Shown here: piece after piece, positions 26,100-35,071 of the stretch
Layout of the letters: each line of letters opens with the position of its first letter
How positions within the stretch are numbered: the first letter of the stretch is position 1
Assembly (NCBI RefSeq): GCF_017315705.1
Contig: NZ_JAFLRF010000017.1
Location: 62,001-126,000 of the forward strand
DNA length: 64,000 nt
Reading direction: 5' to 3'
From: Trinickia mobilis
GTDB taxonomy: Bacteria; Pseudomonadota; Gammaproteobacteria; Burkholderiales; Burkholderiaceae
Notes under the pieces: model-generated
What the model was told of the DNA's origin: nothing
What the model saw: only the letters and a program-made list of their open reading frames with translations
The model's database searches: none
Made by a program: the position numbers and the translations under genes

Positions 26100-27470
26100 A
26101 TGCGACTTTCCCATCGGGTGCACGCCGTATTGCACCGCTACCTGAGCCTGCGCGAAGGGCAGGCCGACCACGACACGATCGACCAGGACCTCCGCGGCGG
26201 CATCGGCCTGCGCGGCACGAACCTGTGGATCCTGATGTCGGCGATCTTCATTGCGTCGATCGGCCTCGACGTCGACTCGACCGCGGTGATCATCGGCGCG
26301 ATGCTGATCTCGCCGCTGATGGGGCCGATCATGGGCGTCGGCTACGGGATCGGCATTTACGACTTCGTCCTGATCCGGCGCTCGCTGAAGAACCTCGGCA
26401 TCGCGACGCTGATCAGCCTCGCGACCTCGACGCTGTATTTCTCGCTGAGCCCGCTGACGGGCGAGCATTCGGAATTGCTCGCGCGCACGTCGCCGAGCAT
26501 CTGGGACGTGCTCATCGCGCTATTCGGCGGGATGGTCGGCATGGTCGGCGCGACCCGCAAGGAAAAGACCAACGTGATTCCGGGCGTGGCAATCGCCACG
26601 GCGCTGATGCCGCCGCTGTGCACCGCGGGCTACGGTCTAGCGCACGGCAACCTCGGCTACGTCGCGGGCGCGTTCTACCTGTTCTCCATCAACTGCGTGT
26701 TCATCGCCTTCGCGACCGTGATCGTCACGTGGGCGATCCGCGCGCGGCCGCATACGCAAATCGACGTGAGCATGCAGCAGCGCGTCAGGCGCTATGTGCT
26801 CGGCGCGGTCGTATTGACTGCGGTGCCCAGCGTCTTCCTGGCTTATCGGCTCGTGACTCAGGAGGTGTTTCACGCCCGGGCGCAGGTCTTCGTCAAGAGC
26901 GAGCTCTCGCTGCCGCTCACGGTGGTCGCGGGCACGCGGATCGATCCCGCGAAGCGGCTCATCGACGTGACGCTGGTCGGCCAGCGCACCGACCAACGGC
27001 AGCTCGATGCGCTGGCGCTCAAGCTGCCCGGCTACGGTTTGCCGGGGAGCCGGCTCGTGGTGCGGCAGGCGGGCGACGAACGCATCGACACGAGCACGCT
27101 CGAGTCGTCGCTGAAGGCGAGCATCGTGCGCGAGCTCGTGACGGCGAACGATGTGACGCACCGCGATCTCGACGCCAAGGACAAGACGATCGCGCGGCTG
27201 CAGACCGAACTCGATCGCGCCTCGGCCAAGCGGGCCGAACTGTCGCAGGTCGCGCGGGAGCTGCATGCGCAGTATCCGCAGATTCGCAAGATCCTGTACT
27301 CGGATGCGACCGAGTGGGATCCGGCGGCGAGCGCGCCGGATGCGGGCAGCGTGATCGTCTTCACCCTCTCGACACCGAAGCCGATGCCGCGCGCGGACCG
27401 GGAGCGGCTCGAACGCTGGCTCAAGGTGCGGATGCCGTCCGAGCGGGTGCGGCTCGTGACGAACGGTTGA
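26100..27470 (+). CDS. DUF389-family membrane protein
   Basis: This 456-residue protein has the DUF389 core: LRGTNLWILMSAIFIASIGLD, then AVIIGAMLISPLMGPIMGVGYG, GGMVGMVGATRKEKTNVIPGVAIATALMPPLCTAGYGLA. About six membrane spans lie within residues 40-265. A cytoplasmic or periplasmic C-terminal half with a coiled-coil-like stretch follows (DLDAKDKTIARLQTELDRASAKRAEL). The family's function is not established. It stands alone in its strand context and its 3' end abuts transposon debris. Confidence 0.88.
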   Translation: MRLSHRVHAVLHRYLSLREGQADHDTIDQDLRGGIGLRGTNLWILMSAIFIASIGLDVDSTAVIIGAMLISPLMGPIMGVGYGIGIYDFVLIRRSLKNLGIATLISLATSTLYFSLSPLTGEHSELLARTSPSIWDVLIALFGGMVGMVGATRKEKTNVIPGVAIATALMPPLCTAGYGLAHGNLGYVAGAFYLFSINCVFIAFATVIVTWAIRARPHTQIDVSMQQRVRRYVLGAVVLTAVPSVFLAYRLVTQEVFHARAQVFVKSELSLPLTVVAGTRIDPAKRLIDVTLVGQRTDQRQLDALALKLPGYGLPGSRLVVRQAGDERIDTSTLESSLKASIVRELVTANDVTHRDLDAKDKTIARLQTELDRASAKRAELSQVARELHAQYPQIRKILYSDATEWDPAASAPDAGSVIVFTLSTPKPMPRADRERLERWLKVRMPSERVRLVTNG

Positions 27471-27474
27471 GCCG

Positions 27475-27561
27475 GCCGCGGATGCGTGGCGCGAAGCGGA
27501 AGCCCAGCACGTGCATCAAGGCGAAGACGTGACCGGTAAAGCCCGTGTCGAGTTGACGTGG
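27475..27561 (-). pseudogene. Tn3-family transposase fragment
   Basis: About 29 codons on the minus strand read LDTGFTGHVFALMHVLGF then RFAPRIR, the conserved Tn3 transposase core motif normally found deep in a protein of about 1000 residues. Nothing of the rest remains. It abuts a nucleotidyltransferase fragment on the opposite strand. Confidence 0.75.
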
Positions 27562-27563
27562 GT

Positions 27564-27665
27564 GGGCTGCAAGACGAGCTGGAATCACTGCTTGGTGTCC
27601 ACGTCGATCTGCTGCCCCCGGCCGATCTGCCGCTGAAGTTCCGGGCCAAGGTGCTCGCGGAGGCG
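27564..27665 (+). pseudogene. MNT-type nucleotidyltransferase C-terminal fragment
   Basis: The frame reads LQDELESLLGVHVDLLPP followed by DLPLKFRAKVLAEARP. This is the characteristic C-terminal end of small MntA-type nucleotidyltransferase antitoxins of HEPN/MNT pairs. The N-terminal catalytic part and the HEPN partner are absent. Confidence 0.65.
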
Positions 27666-27667
27666 CG

Positions 27668-27904
27668 GCCGGGAGGCTCGCCGAGATGGAGCGCGAGTTG
27701 ACGATCGAACGCACCCGCGCCGGGCTGGAAGTCGCACGGCAGCTTGGTCGTAAGGGCGGGCGCAAACCTAAGATGACGGGCAGCAAGATCGATTCGGCAA
27801 GAAAGCTGCTGGCCAGTGGCGTGCCGCCTCGGGATGTAGCCAAGAACCTTGGGGTGTCCGTTCCCACGCTGTACCGCTGGATCCCAGCTTCAGCGCACCC
27901 TTAA
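27668..27904 (+). pseudogene. Serine resolvase C-terminal fragment
   Basis: The frame reads RLAEMERELTIERTRAGLEV, then RQLGRKGGRKPKM and a helix-turn-helix VPPRDVAKNLGVSVPTLYRW. This is the C-terminal third of a Tn3-type resolvase or invertase. The catalytic Ser domain is missing. Together with the two fragments before it, this marks the scar of a Tn3-family element. Confidence 0.8.
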
Positions 27905-27927
27905 TGCCGAGCAGGAATCCTCTCCGT

Positions 27928-28557
27928 TCACGGGGATGAGGATTTCAAGAGGAAATCGAGCACGCGCGCCGCGTTGGCCGGGCTGCCCGCGTAGGAAGGG
28001 CCGGTCTTGTAACGGCCCTGCACGACGACCACGGGCACGCCTTGCACGTCGTAGCGCTTGGCCGTCTCGGTGCTTTGCTTGACTTGACCCTGCACGCTGA
28101 ACGAGTGGTACGCGTCCTGGTACTGCTTCTTGTCGATGCCTTGCGTCGCCAGAAAATCGGCCTGTGCCTGCGGCGTCAGCAGATAGTTCTTCTGCTTGTG
28201 GATCGCGTTGAACACGGCGGGCGTCGCTTTCTCCGCTGCGCCAAGTGCCTCGAGCGCATAGAACATTTGCGTGTGCGGGACGAACTCGCTACGGAACGCG
28301 ACCGGAACGCGCGTGAATGCGATCTTGTCGCCCTGCGCCTTCACCCACGCCTCGAGCGTCGGCTCGAAGGAATAGCAGTGCGGGCAGCCGTACCAGAAGA
28401 ATTCGATCACTTCGACCTTGCCGGCCGGCGCGGAGACGGGCTGCGGCGATTTCATCACTTCGTAGTCCTTGCCGGCCACGGGAGCGGCCTGTGGCGCCTG
28501 CGCGAAGCCGGCCGTGAGGCACAGGGAAACCAGAAGCGTAGCGAATTGCTTTTTCAT
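27928..28557 (-). CDS. dsbA: Thiol:disulfide interchange protein DsbA
   Basis: This 209-residue protein has a signal peptide to about residue 24. The active site is CPHC at residues 58-61 in IEFFWYGCPHCYSFEP, the classical DsbA dipeptide. The inserted helical domain and cis-proline loop (QGVPVVVVQGRYKT) are in place. DsbA introduces disulfides into exported proteins; likely clients here include the pilins, the LPMOs and the secreted factors. DsbB is not in the window. The gene lies 48 bases downstream of the OpgC-like gene on the same strand, possibly one transcript. Its 3' end lies next to the transposon scar. Confidence 0.92.
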   Translation of the reverse strand: MKKQFATLLVSLCLTAGFAQAPQAAPVAGKDYEVMKSPQPVSAPAGKVEVIEFFWYGCPHCYSFEPTLEAWVKAQGDKIAFTRVPVAFRSEFVPHTQMFYALEALGAAEKATPAVFNAIHKQKNYLLTPQAQADFLATQGIDKKQYQDAYHSFSVQGQVKQSTETAKRYDVQGVPVVVVQGRYKTGPSYAGSPANAARVLDFLLKSSSP

Positions 28558-28604
28558 GTCGATCAGTCCATTGCGAGGTAAGCGGTTCGGCGACAGGGCC
28601 GGGT

Positions 28605-29732
28605 TCAGTTCAGTGCGCGGCGCTTGCCCAGCACGGCCCGCGACTGCCGGATCAGGGCGCCGCCTCTGGCGAGGAGGCCCGGCAAGGTCTTGGCGGCCGC
28701 GAGCAGCATGCCGATGGCGAGGGCGTCCGCTGCGAGCCCGAGCGGGATGTGCAGCAGGCCGCCCGTGAGGTCGTACAGCAGCGCATCGAGCGCGAGCGAA
28801 ATGACCGCGCCGGTTACGAAGCCGATCAAGCCGTTCTTGCCGATCGTGCAGACCGCCGGCAACCGCTGTGCGAGCTTCGCGATCCAGCCGCGCTCGATCG
28901 CGAGACCCGTGAACCAGGCAAGCGCGAGGAAGTTGGCGATGCGGCCGAAAGCCAGGTTGAATTTCAGGTCGCCCGGCGGATAACTGCTGTCGAGCACGAG
29001 CTTGTAGAGGGCGACGCCGGCGACGATCGCGAGAGCGGCCATCGAGACATGCGGCGCGAAACGGCCATGGCGCAGCATCTGGAATACGGGCTGCCGCTTG
29101 CAGAGCACGCCGAGCACGAACATCAGTTGCCAGGCGAACGGATTGAACGACCAGCGGCTCTCTTCAGCGGTCGGCAAATACAGGCCGAGCCGGCGCGCGC
29201 CGAGCCAAAGCGCGACGCCGGTCGCGAGCAGCACGAGCGGCCGTGTCGACGCCATGCGGAACATCGCGGGCGCGGCGAGCGCGAACAACACATACATCGG
29301 CAGCACCGAGGCGAGATACGGTTGGCGGTGCAGCGTCAGCACTTCGTTGAACGTGCGCAGCGGGGCGTCGAACAGCAGGTCGAGTCCGATCGGAGCGAGG
29401 TTGGGCGCATCGATCGCGAGCGACGAGAACAGCAGGGCGGTCGCGAACATCAGCATGGCCGTGATCACGAACGCGAGGTAGATCTCCCACGCGCGCTTGA
29501 CGAAGCGCCGCGCGGCGGCGGCCGCCGTATGCCTGCGTTCGATCGCGGCGTACGCGAGCGCCGCCGAATAGCCGCCGAGAAACACGAAGACTTCGGATGC
29601 GTCGTTCAGCGCATACGTGTGCAGCGTGAAGCGGGAAAGGATGCTGCCGCCGATGTGATCGACGACGATCATCAGCAGCACCAGGCCCCGGAGAAAATCG
29701 AGTTCGATGAAACGGGAAGATTGGGTCGTCAT
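28605..29732 (-). CDS. opgC: OpgC-like membrane acyltransferase
   Basis: This 375-residue protein has about ten membrane spans. The N-terminus RFIELDFLRGLVLLMIVVDHIGG, followed by LNDASEVFVFLGGYSAAL, is the OpgC signature. OpgC proteins transfer succinyl groups to osmoregulated periplasmic glucans, or related acyl groups to surface polymers. The short FNPFAWQLMFVLG segment is also typical. No glucan synthase (opgGH) is near, so the acceptor is unknown. It is probably cotranscribed with dsbA. Confidence 0.85.
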   Translation of the reverse strand: MTTQSSRFIELDFLRGLVLLMIVVDHIGGSILSRFTLHTYALNDASEVFVFLGGYSAALAYAAIERRHTAAAAARRFVKRAWEIYLAFVITAMLMFATALLFSSLAIDAPNLAPIGLDLLFDAPLRTFNEVLTLHRQPYLASVLPMYVLFALAAPAMFRMASTRPLVLLATGVALWLGARRLGLYLPTAEESRWSFNPFAWQLMFVLGVLCKRQPVFQMLRHGRFAPHVSMAALAIVAGVALYKLVLDSSYPPGDLKFNLAFGRIANFLALAWFTGLAIERGWIAKLAQRLPAVCTIGKNGLIGFVTGAVISLALDALLYDLTGGLLHIPLGLAADALAIGMLLAAAKTLPGLLARGGALIRQSRAVLGKRRALN

Positions 29733-30351
29733 GCTCGCAAGGATCCTGGCCCGCGGATGGCGCGCAAGCCCCGAAGAAGGGCGCGGCGCTTCGCGTGAAC
29801 GGGGTGATGACTGGCCTGTCCTGTGAGCAGCGTTGGATCGGAGAAATTGATCCGGACTGAAAAAAATGCGGAAAGACGAAGCCGATGTCGAAAGCGCAAT
29901 GGTGGGACAACGCCGCCTTGATGCAAACGAATCTCAAGAGGATTTGAAGAAGGGGCTGCAATCCGGCCGCGGTCCCTTCGTCGGTGACCGTGTCGGCGTG
30001 AACCGGCGAAAATGCGACGATCTATTCGGGCGGGTATTAGAGAAGCCAGAGAAGCGGATTCGGTCGCACGAAAGCGTCCCGAAAAAGGATAGCCAGCGGA
30101 ATTCGCCCGTCGAATAATTTTATTTGCACATTTGCTTGGCAGCCCGGCAATCGGAGTTTGGACTGACCGGCCTACATGCATCGATGCGATTAAACCGGTT
30201 CCAAATATTTCGATGGGCGTAGTGTACGGGGCGTTCCATCTGGAATTTCAAATTCCTGCCAAAACTTGATTGACAGATCTTTGATGGAAGGCAGCTTCGC
30301 AACTTTGCTTGAAGACCAATAGATTTACTAAAGAAGCATCTAAAATTGTCT
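29733..30351. other. Intergenic region upstream of the Tc locus
   Basis: There is no supported gene in these roughly 620 bases. An open frame at 29866-30117 has no ribosome site or recognisable product. Composition becomes AT-rich after about 30180, as before the autotransporter. Confidence 0.45.
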
Positions 30352-30399
30352 TTGAGATTGTTTGTAAATACGTGATATAAATTTGCGGTCTCACCGATT
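30352..30399 (+). promoter_or_regulatory. Tc-locus promoter with element shared with the autotransporter
   Basis: The -35-like TTGAGA (30352-30357), an 18-base spacer and an extended -10 TGATATAAAT are followed by TCTCACCGATT. The element at 30372-30399 matches the autotransporter element at 22 of 22 conserved positions with the same 6-base gap. The Tc A1 start is about 230 bases downstream. Confidence 0.65.
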
Positions 30400-30416
30400 A
30401 ACAAATAAACAGAAAT

Positions 30417-30536
30417 GTCTATACGGCGACCGGCGGCATTCCATGCGACGGCGCGAAGATTTACGAAGACTGCTACATCGACTACCCGGACTTGGACATG
30501 ATCCCGACCGCGTTGATCATCAAGATGGCCTTTTAA
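30417..30536 (+). pseudogene. C-terminal remnant of an unrecognised gene
   Basis: A 39-codon frame without a start codon ends in TAA and has good coding character (VYTATGGIPCDGAKIYEDC then YIDYPDLDMIPTALIIKMAF). It begins 18 bases after the shared promoter element. I infer that a gene once driven by this promoter was deleted except for its tail. Identity unknown. Confidence 0.45.
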
Positions 30537-30632
30537 GCTTGTCCCTCTGTTCGAATTCTCGGCGCCACCACCTCGGCGGGCCTCCACGAAAGCGGGGCGG
30601 TTCAAATTTTCCACTTGCAGAAGAGGTATGTG

Positions 30633-32267
30633 ATGAATGATTCCGTGGTGCCCCTTGAAGCTCCCTGCCTGATCGATCAAGTGACCGGTGATCGCGAAAT
30701 GAGCTGGCTTCTGCACGAAGCCGGCCTGAATTCGGTGTTCGATATTGCCAAGCTGAGCGCCGAGCAGTTCGTGGCGCGCCACGGCGTCCAGCTCAACGGC
30801 AACGGCGCGGCAATGCATGAGCGGGCGACCAGCTACGCCAATCAACTGCTGCAGGCGGCACGGGCGATCCGCATGGGCCAGCGGCAACGCACGCCGTTCC
30901 CGGAAGGCGGCGGCATTCCCGATGCCTATCTGGCGGTGGGCGGGCCGACCTACCAGCGCCAGTTCAAGGAGCCCTGGTTCGACCTGTGCGCGCCCCGCGC
31001 GATCGAGGCCGCCGACTCACCCGTGGCCTACCTGGCGGATCTGTACCGGCTGGCGGCCGAGCTGGAGCGAAGCGCCGGCGCCGGTGCGCTGAAACTCGCC
31101 ACGCGGCGGCCGGATATCGGCCAACTGGTGCTGGATGTGGACAGCACGTACAAGGTGGTGCCGACCCTGAGCCTGGTCAACGAGGTGCTGGAGGCGGCCA
31201 TCGCGCCGACGCTCGGCGGCCAGGCGCTGGACGAGGTGTTGGCCACCAGCCGCTACCCCTTCAACCTGCCGTTCGATCTCTGGAACAGCCAGATCAACCT
31301 GGCGCTGCAGGCGCAGCACACCGACTTGGGGGAGGTGATCGCACAGGCGGACCTCAAGGCGCCGTATTTCACGCGGGTGCCGGACGACCCCACGGAATTG
31401 ACCGGCTTGCAGACGCGCTCCTTGCTCGCGTCATCCGGCCTCAGTGAGGAGGCCTGTGCGCTGATCAGCGGACCGATGCCGGCCAGCGACGACGAGGCGA
31501 TGGCATTTCTGCGGCGGCATTATGGGGTGAGCGAGCAGGTCACCACCCTGCCGGAAATGATCAGCCAACTGAGCCAGGTGTCGAGCTTTCTCAAGGCGAC
31601 AGGGCTCAGCGGCGAGGAGCTGGATCATTTGTTCGCGCAGGGCGAGTTCCGCGCTATACGTTCGACGTCCGTGCCGAGCGCGATGATTGTGCCGGAGAGT
31701 TCAGGAGCCGGGCCGGAGCCCATGAGCGATCCGCACAATTACTACGGCGTGCGATATATCCATGGCGCTAGTGCAGACAAGGTCTACCTGCACACAGCGA
31801 ATGGCTTCATCCAAGGCCTGGATATGGAACGCCTGTGGCGGATCAACGCCTTTGTGCGGCTGCAGCGCTGGAGTGGCCTGCCGTTTGATCGCCTGGATCA
31901 TTTGATTGCCCACGCGGAGAACGCCGGTGTTCCTCGCCTTCGGTTGCTGCAGCAGCGTGCCGTGGGCTTGTATCGCCGTTGGCATGCGCGCTACCAGATC
32001 GTGCCCGATGTTGCTATCTCGTTGTTGAGAACCGGCGATATCAATGTGAATGCCATCGGCAATCAGACGCCGCAATGCGATCTGTTGTTTGGTGCGCGTC
32101 CAGGCGTTTCAGAGGCGCTGGTCTTGGATTTCGGTACGTTCGACCCAGACGACCCGGACGATCCCACGGTGCAAAAAATCTGCGCGGGCCTGCAGATCAC
32201 CAGTGAGGAATGGCGGCTGATTATTAGTCGTGGCTGGGGGGGAAATTGCGAAATATTCGTGTGCTGA
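30633..32267 (+). CDS. tccA: Tc toxin A1 subunit (TccA/TcaA-like), N-terminal part before a frame break
   Basis: ATG 30633 follows GAGG. The 544-residue frame carries the VRP1-like N-terminal region of Tc A components: FKEPWFDLCAPRAIEAADSPVAYLADLYRLA, STYKVVPTLSLVNEVLE, and TSRYPFNLPFDLW are textbook for the family. It ends in a short off-frame tail just after a run of seven G (32236-32242). One more G would join it to the next frame (SRGWGGKLRNIRVL), giving about 991 residues, the size of Photorhabdus TccA. Tc A subunits form the pentameric translocation channel of insecticidal toxin complexes. The gene is either inactivated, phase-variable, or misread. Confidence 0.85.
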   Translation: MNDSVVPLEAPCLIDQVTGDREMSWLLHEAGLNSVFDIAKLSAEQFVARHGVQLNGNGAAMHERATSYANQLLQAARAIRMGQRQRTPFPEGGGIPDAYLAVGGPTYQRQFKEPWFDLCAPRAIEAADSPVAYLADLYRLAAELERSAGAGALKLATRRPDIGQLVLDVDSTYKVVPTLSLVNEVLEAAIAPTLGGQALDEVLATSRYPFNLPFDLWNSQINLALQAQHTDLGEVIAQADLKAPYFTRVPDDPTELTGLQTRSLLASSGLSEEACALISGPMPASDDEAMAFLRRHYGVSEQVTTLPEMISQLSQVSSFLKATGLSGEELDHLFAQGEFRAIRSTSVPSAMIVPESSGAGPEPMSDPHNYYGVRYIHGASADKVYLHTANGFIQGLDMERLWRINAFVRLQRWSGLPFDRLDHLIAHAENAGVPRLRLLQQRAVGLYRRWHARYQIVPDVAISLLRTGDINVNAIGNQTPQCDLLFGARPGVSEALVLDFGTFDPDDPDDPTVQKICAGLQITSEEWRLIISRGWGGNCEIFVC

Positions 32268-33607
32268 ATTACCCCTACCGGGCGATCACCGTTCCGCGCT
32301 TGTTCGGTTTGGGCGTGATGGAAGGCGTAGCCCTGTTTGATCTGTTGGGGTCGGTGGCTCAGGACTGGGTCACAGGTGTTATTAAGAGCGAGGTGCAGAG
32401 CAGCAGCCTAGACAGCCTCCCCGGTCTGCTCGCCTGCGAATCGCTGGCGACTTGGCTGCGTGCGATCAACCTGGCGCCGAGTGCATTGCGCCAGCTGCTC
32501 GGGTTGTCCGCGGAGATCCCGGTGGAGACGCCCGAGCTGGTGCGCTTCGCCCAGGAGCTGCGGGAAAACGCCATAGCCGAGTGCCTGCTGAGCGAGCGCT
32601 TCATCCAACGCGGCTTCCCGGCGCTGGACCTCGACGGCCAGGTCCTCGACTGGCACCGCCTGCTGAGCACAGTGCTGGATCCACAAGGCTTGGTGTTGGC
32701 CTTCGACGACGCGCACGCGCAGGCGACGATCACTGAAGCGGCGGCGGCGGCCGTGGCCCCCCTTAACCTGGCCGAGGCCGACAAAGCGCGGCTGAAACCG
32801 CAGGCGGTGACGCTGCTCCTCGAGGCCCGGGCTGCGCAGGCGGCGCTGGCCAGCACGGCGTTGGCCAAACTGTTCGGCAGCGAGACGGCGCTGGTGCCCG
32901 GGCTGCTGCAGTGGGCGGCCAGCTCGCCCTATGCGCTGCTTGCCGCCACCTTCGAGACCGCCGCGCGGCAGGTCGCGGGTCTCGCGCCCAGCGCGGCCAG
33001 CACGCCCTACGTGGAGCTGCTGTACCGGCTGAGCCGCTATGCCCAGGTCATCGCCATCCTGCAGTTGAGCGCGCCGGCCCTGGCGCTGTTCCTGGCGCAC
33101 CCGGGTTGGCTGGACGGCGATCCGCTGACCGTCGATCTTCCCTTGGTCGTACCGACCGTGTATTGGCTGAGCCGCTGGCGCGACCTCGTGAACCAATCGC
33201 CGCTGGCGGAAGAGAAGGTGCTCAGCTACCTGATGGCCGCCAACGCGGTGACGCCGCCGGAGGATTGTGCGGCGCGCCTGGCCGAAGTGCTGGACTGGGA
33301 TCAGACCTCGGTCGAGGCGCTGTTCGCCGATGTGGGCCACCCGTTGCGCTCGCTGGAGGAGCTCGATTGGGCGATGCGCATGCAGAAGATGACCCGCGAG
33401 TTGCGGGTCCCGGTCAGCGCCGTCTTGACCGTGCGCGGCGCCACGGCGGCCTTGCCCCGCCGCGACGAGTATCAGCCGCTGGCCCGAGCGCTGATGGCCT
33501 CGCTCGGCGGCGAACCGGATGAGCGTGGCGAGGATTCGGTCCCAGCCCCGGCTCCGGCCTCGGCGCAGCCGGCCTCCCGCGGCCTGGTCCGGGCCGCCGC
33601 TTCCTAA
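32246..33607 (+). CDS. tccA: Tc toxin A1 subunit, C-terminal part after the frame break
   Basis: This frame has no ribosome site and only a TTG at its beginning. It continues the A1 protein: LNYPYRAITVPRLFGLGVMEG aligns in character with the TcaA segment that follows the break. The Ala/Leu-rich helical sequence and PSAASTPYVELLYRLSRYAQ, LSRWRDLVNQSPLAEEKVL are typical of the alpha-helical shell of Tc A proteins. It ends in a Pro/Ala-rich tail. I treat it as the second half of one gene with the frame at 30633. Confidence 0.8.
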   Translation: MRNIRVLNYPYRAITVPRLFGLGVMEGVALFDLLGSVAQDWVTGVIKSEVQSSSLDSLPGLLACESLATWLRAINLAPSALRQLLGLSAEIPVETPELVRFAQELRENAIAECLLSERFIQRGFPALDLDGQVLDWHRLLSTVLDPQGLVLAFDDAHAQATITEAAAAAVAPLNLAEADKARLKPQAVTLLLEARAAQAALASTALAKLFGSETALVPGLLQWAASSPYALLAATFETAARQVAGLAPSAASTPYVELLYRLSRYAQVIAILQLSAPALALFLAHPGWLDGDPLTVDLPLVVPTVYWLSRWRDLVNQSPLAEEKVLSYLMAANAVTPPEDCAARLAEVLDWDQTSVEALFADVGHPLRSLEELDWAMRMQKMTRELRVPVSAVLTVRGATAALPRRDEYQPLARALMASLGGEPDERGEDSVPAPAPASAQPASRGLVRAAAS

Positions 33608-33617
33608 CCCCGCCTTT

Positions 33618-33639
33618 GCCGGGCCCCGCGGGGCCCGGC
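33618..33639 (+). other. Hairpin between A1 and A2 genes
   Basis: GCCGGGCCCC pairs perfectly with GGGGCCCGGC around two bases, 10 bases after the A1 stop. It lacks a T tract, so it may be an RNA-processing or partial terminator site tuning A2 relative to A1. Confidence 0.45.
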
Positions 33640-33710
33640 CCTTTCGCATTGCGTGGGCCGCCCGCAACCCGGCGGGCCGCCCACGCCCTCAAGAACGGAT
33701 GGAGAGTTTC

Positions 33711-35048
33711 ATGACGACTGCGCAATCGATTTCGGCCCAGCTCCAGGAAGCCCGCCGCGACGCCTGTGTCGCTTATTACCTGGGCCAGGTGGCGCCGGCC
33801 AATCCCTCGCTCAAGGAACTGGTCAAGACTCCGAATGACCTCTACGAATACCTGCTGATCGACAACCAGGTGTCGTGCGAGGTCAGTACCAGCAAGGTGG
33901 CGCAGGCCATCGCGAGCCTGCAGCAATACATCGGCGCGATCACCTTGCAGCTCGAGCCCGGGTATGAGAGCGGCGTGGCGCCGAAGCAGGTGGAGCGCTG
34001 GCAGACCACCGACAGCCGCTACCCGCTCTGGGCCGCCAGCCAGCAACTGGTGCAGTACCCGGAGAACTACATCGAGCCGACCTTGCGCCAAGGCAAGACC
34101 AAGCTGTTCGAGGCGCTGGAAAACACCATTAACCAAGGGCGGATCAATCGCGACTCGGTGGAAGACGCGGTGCTGACCTACCTGAATGGTTTCGAGGAGG
34201 TGGCCAACCTGGAGGTGGTGTCGGCCTACGAGGACGGGATCAACCAGAAGGAGGACACCTACTACTTCATCGGCCGCACCCGTTCCAAACCCTACCAGTA
34301 CTACTGGCGGCAACTGGACATATCGCTGCGCAACCCGACCACTCACGTGCTGTTCCCGTCTGCGTGGACCGATTGGAAGAAGATCGACCTGCCGCTGCCC
34401 GATTCGAAAAACCTGAAAACCTCCGATACATCGCAGATCACGGCGATTCAAGGCGGGGTGCGGCCGGTGTTCTTGAACAACCGGCTGTATGTGGGCTGGC
34501 TCAATGTCGAGGCGCGGCCGCAAAAGCCGGAGGTCCCCGAGGGCGAAAAAGACTACATCCTTCAGTTTTATATCGCGCACAAGAAGTTCGACGATACGTG
34601 GTCGGTGCCGCATTTGCTGCAGGAAGAGAAACTGAAGGGCAATACCAGTCAGCCCAATCGCCTGATCGTGACCGTGGATCTGCGTGAGAACGATCCTTAC
34701 CTGGCGCTGATAGCGTATCAGAAAGGCGGCAAAACTCCCTTGGCACAATGCGTATGTGACATGCTCCTGACTGTGGTGAGCAAGCCTTTTGGGGAGGAGT
34801 TGATCTCGGCGCTAGGTGAGGACGGACGAGTATTACACCCGTACACCAACTCTGACTACATGTTGGAAAGTGCTATCCCGAAAGACAACACGTCACCCGG
34901 ATGGAGCGGTGATGCAGTCTCTGCCATCAAATTGGACGTCCAATTTGATGGCAAGGCATTCAAATTAACTTCAACGAATTCGTTCACGCGAAGTATTTAC
35001 AGTGATCCCAAGTTAACCCTGAATGTTCCAGAAAAAAAGTTATATTAA
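33711..35048 (+). CDS. tccB: Tc toxin A2 subunit (TccB/TcaB-like), N-terminal part before a frame break
   Basis: ATG 33711 has GGAG seven bases upstream and begins a 445-residue frame. RDACVAYYLGQVAP, NDLYEYLLIDNQVSCEV and TSKVAQAIASLQQYI are the conserved start of the ABC-toxin N region. The neuraminidase-like region follows (DTYYFIGRTRSKPYQYYWRQ, FLNNRLYVGWLNVEA). The frame stops just after a run of seven A (35033-35039). One extra A would read PEKKVILKSNINGTYMPWYV into the next frame. Base composition becomes clearly more AT-rich from about 34750, suggesting a recombined segment. Confidence 0.83.
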   Translation: MTTAQSISAQLQEARRDACVAYYLGQVAPANPSLKELVKTPNDLYEYLLIDNQVSCEVSTSKVAQAIASLQQYIGAITLQLEPGYESGVAPKQVERWQTTDSRYPLWAASQQLVQYPENYIEPTLRQGKTKLFEALENTINQGRINRDSVEDAVLTYLNGFEEVANLEVVSAYEDGINQKEDTYYFIGRTRSKPYQYYWRQLDISLRNPTTHVLFPSAWTDWKKIDLPLPDSKNLKTSDTSQITAIQGGVRPVFLNNRLYVGWLNVEARPQKPEVPEGEKDYILQFYIAHKKFDDTWSVPHLLQEEKLKGNTSQPNRLIVTVDLRENDPYLALIAYQKGGKTPLAQCVCDMLLTVVSKPFGEELISALGEDGRVLHPYTNSDYMLESAIPKDNTSPGWSGDAVSAIKLDVQFDGKAFKLTSTNSFTRSIYSDPKLTLNVPEKKLY

Positions 35049-35071
35049 AATCGAATATCAATGGTACTTAT

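Noticed and set aside
29866-30117. An 83-codon frame upstream of the Tc locus
   Set aside because: Highly charged, no ribosome site, no recognisable product; kept as intergenic.
32246-33607. Treating the second part of Tc A1 as an independent gene
   Set aside because: It has no ribosome site or normal start, and its sequence continues the family alignment of the preceding frame.
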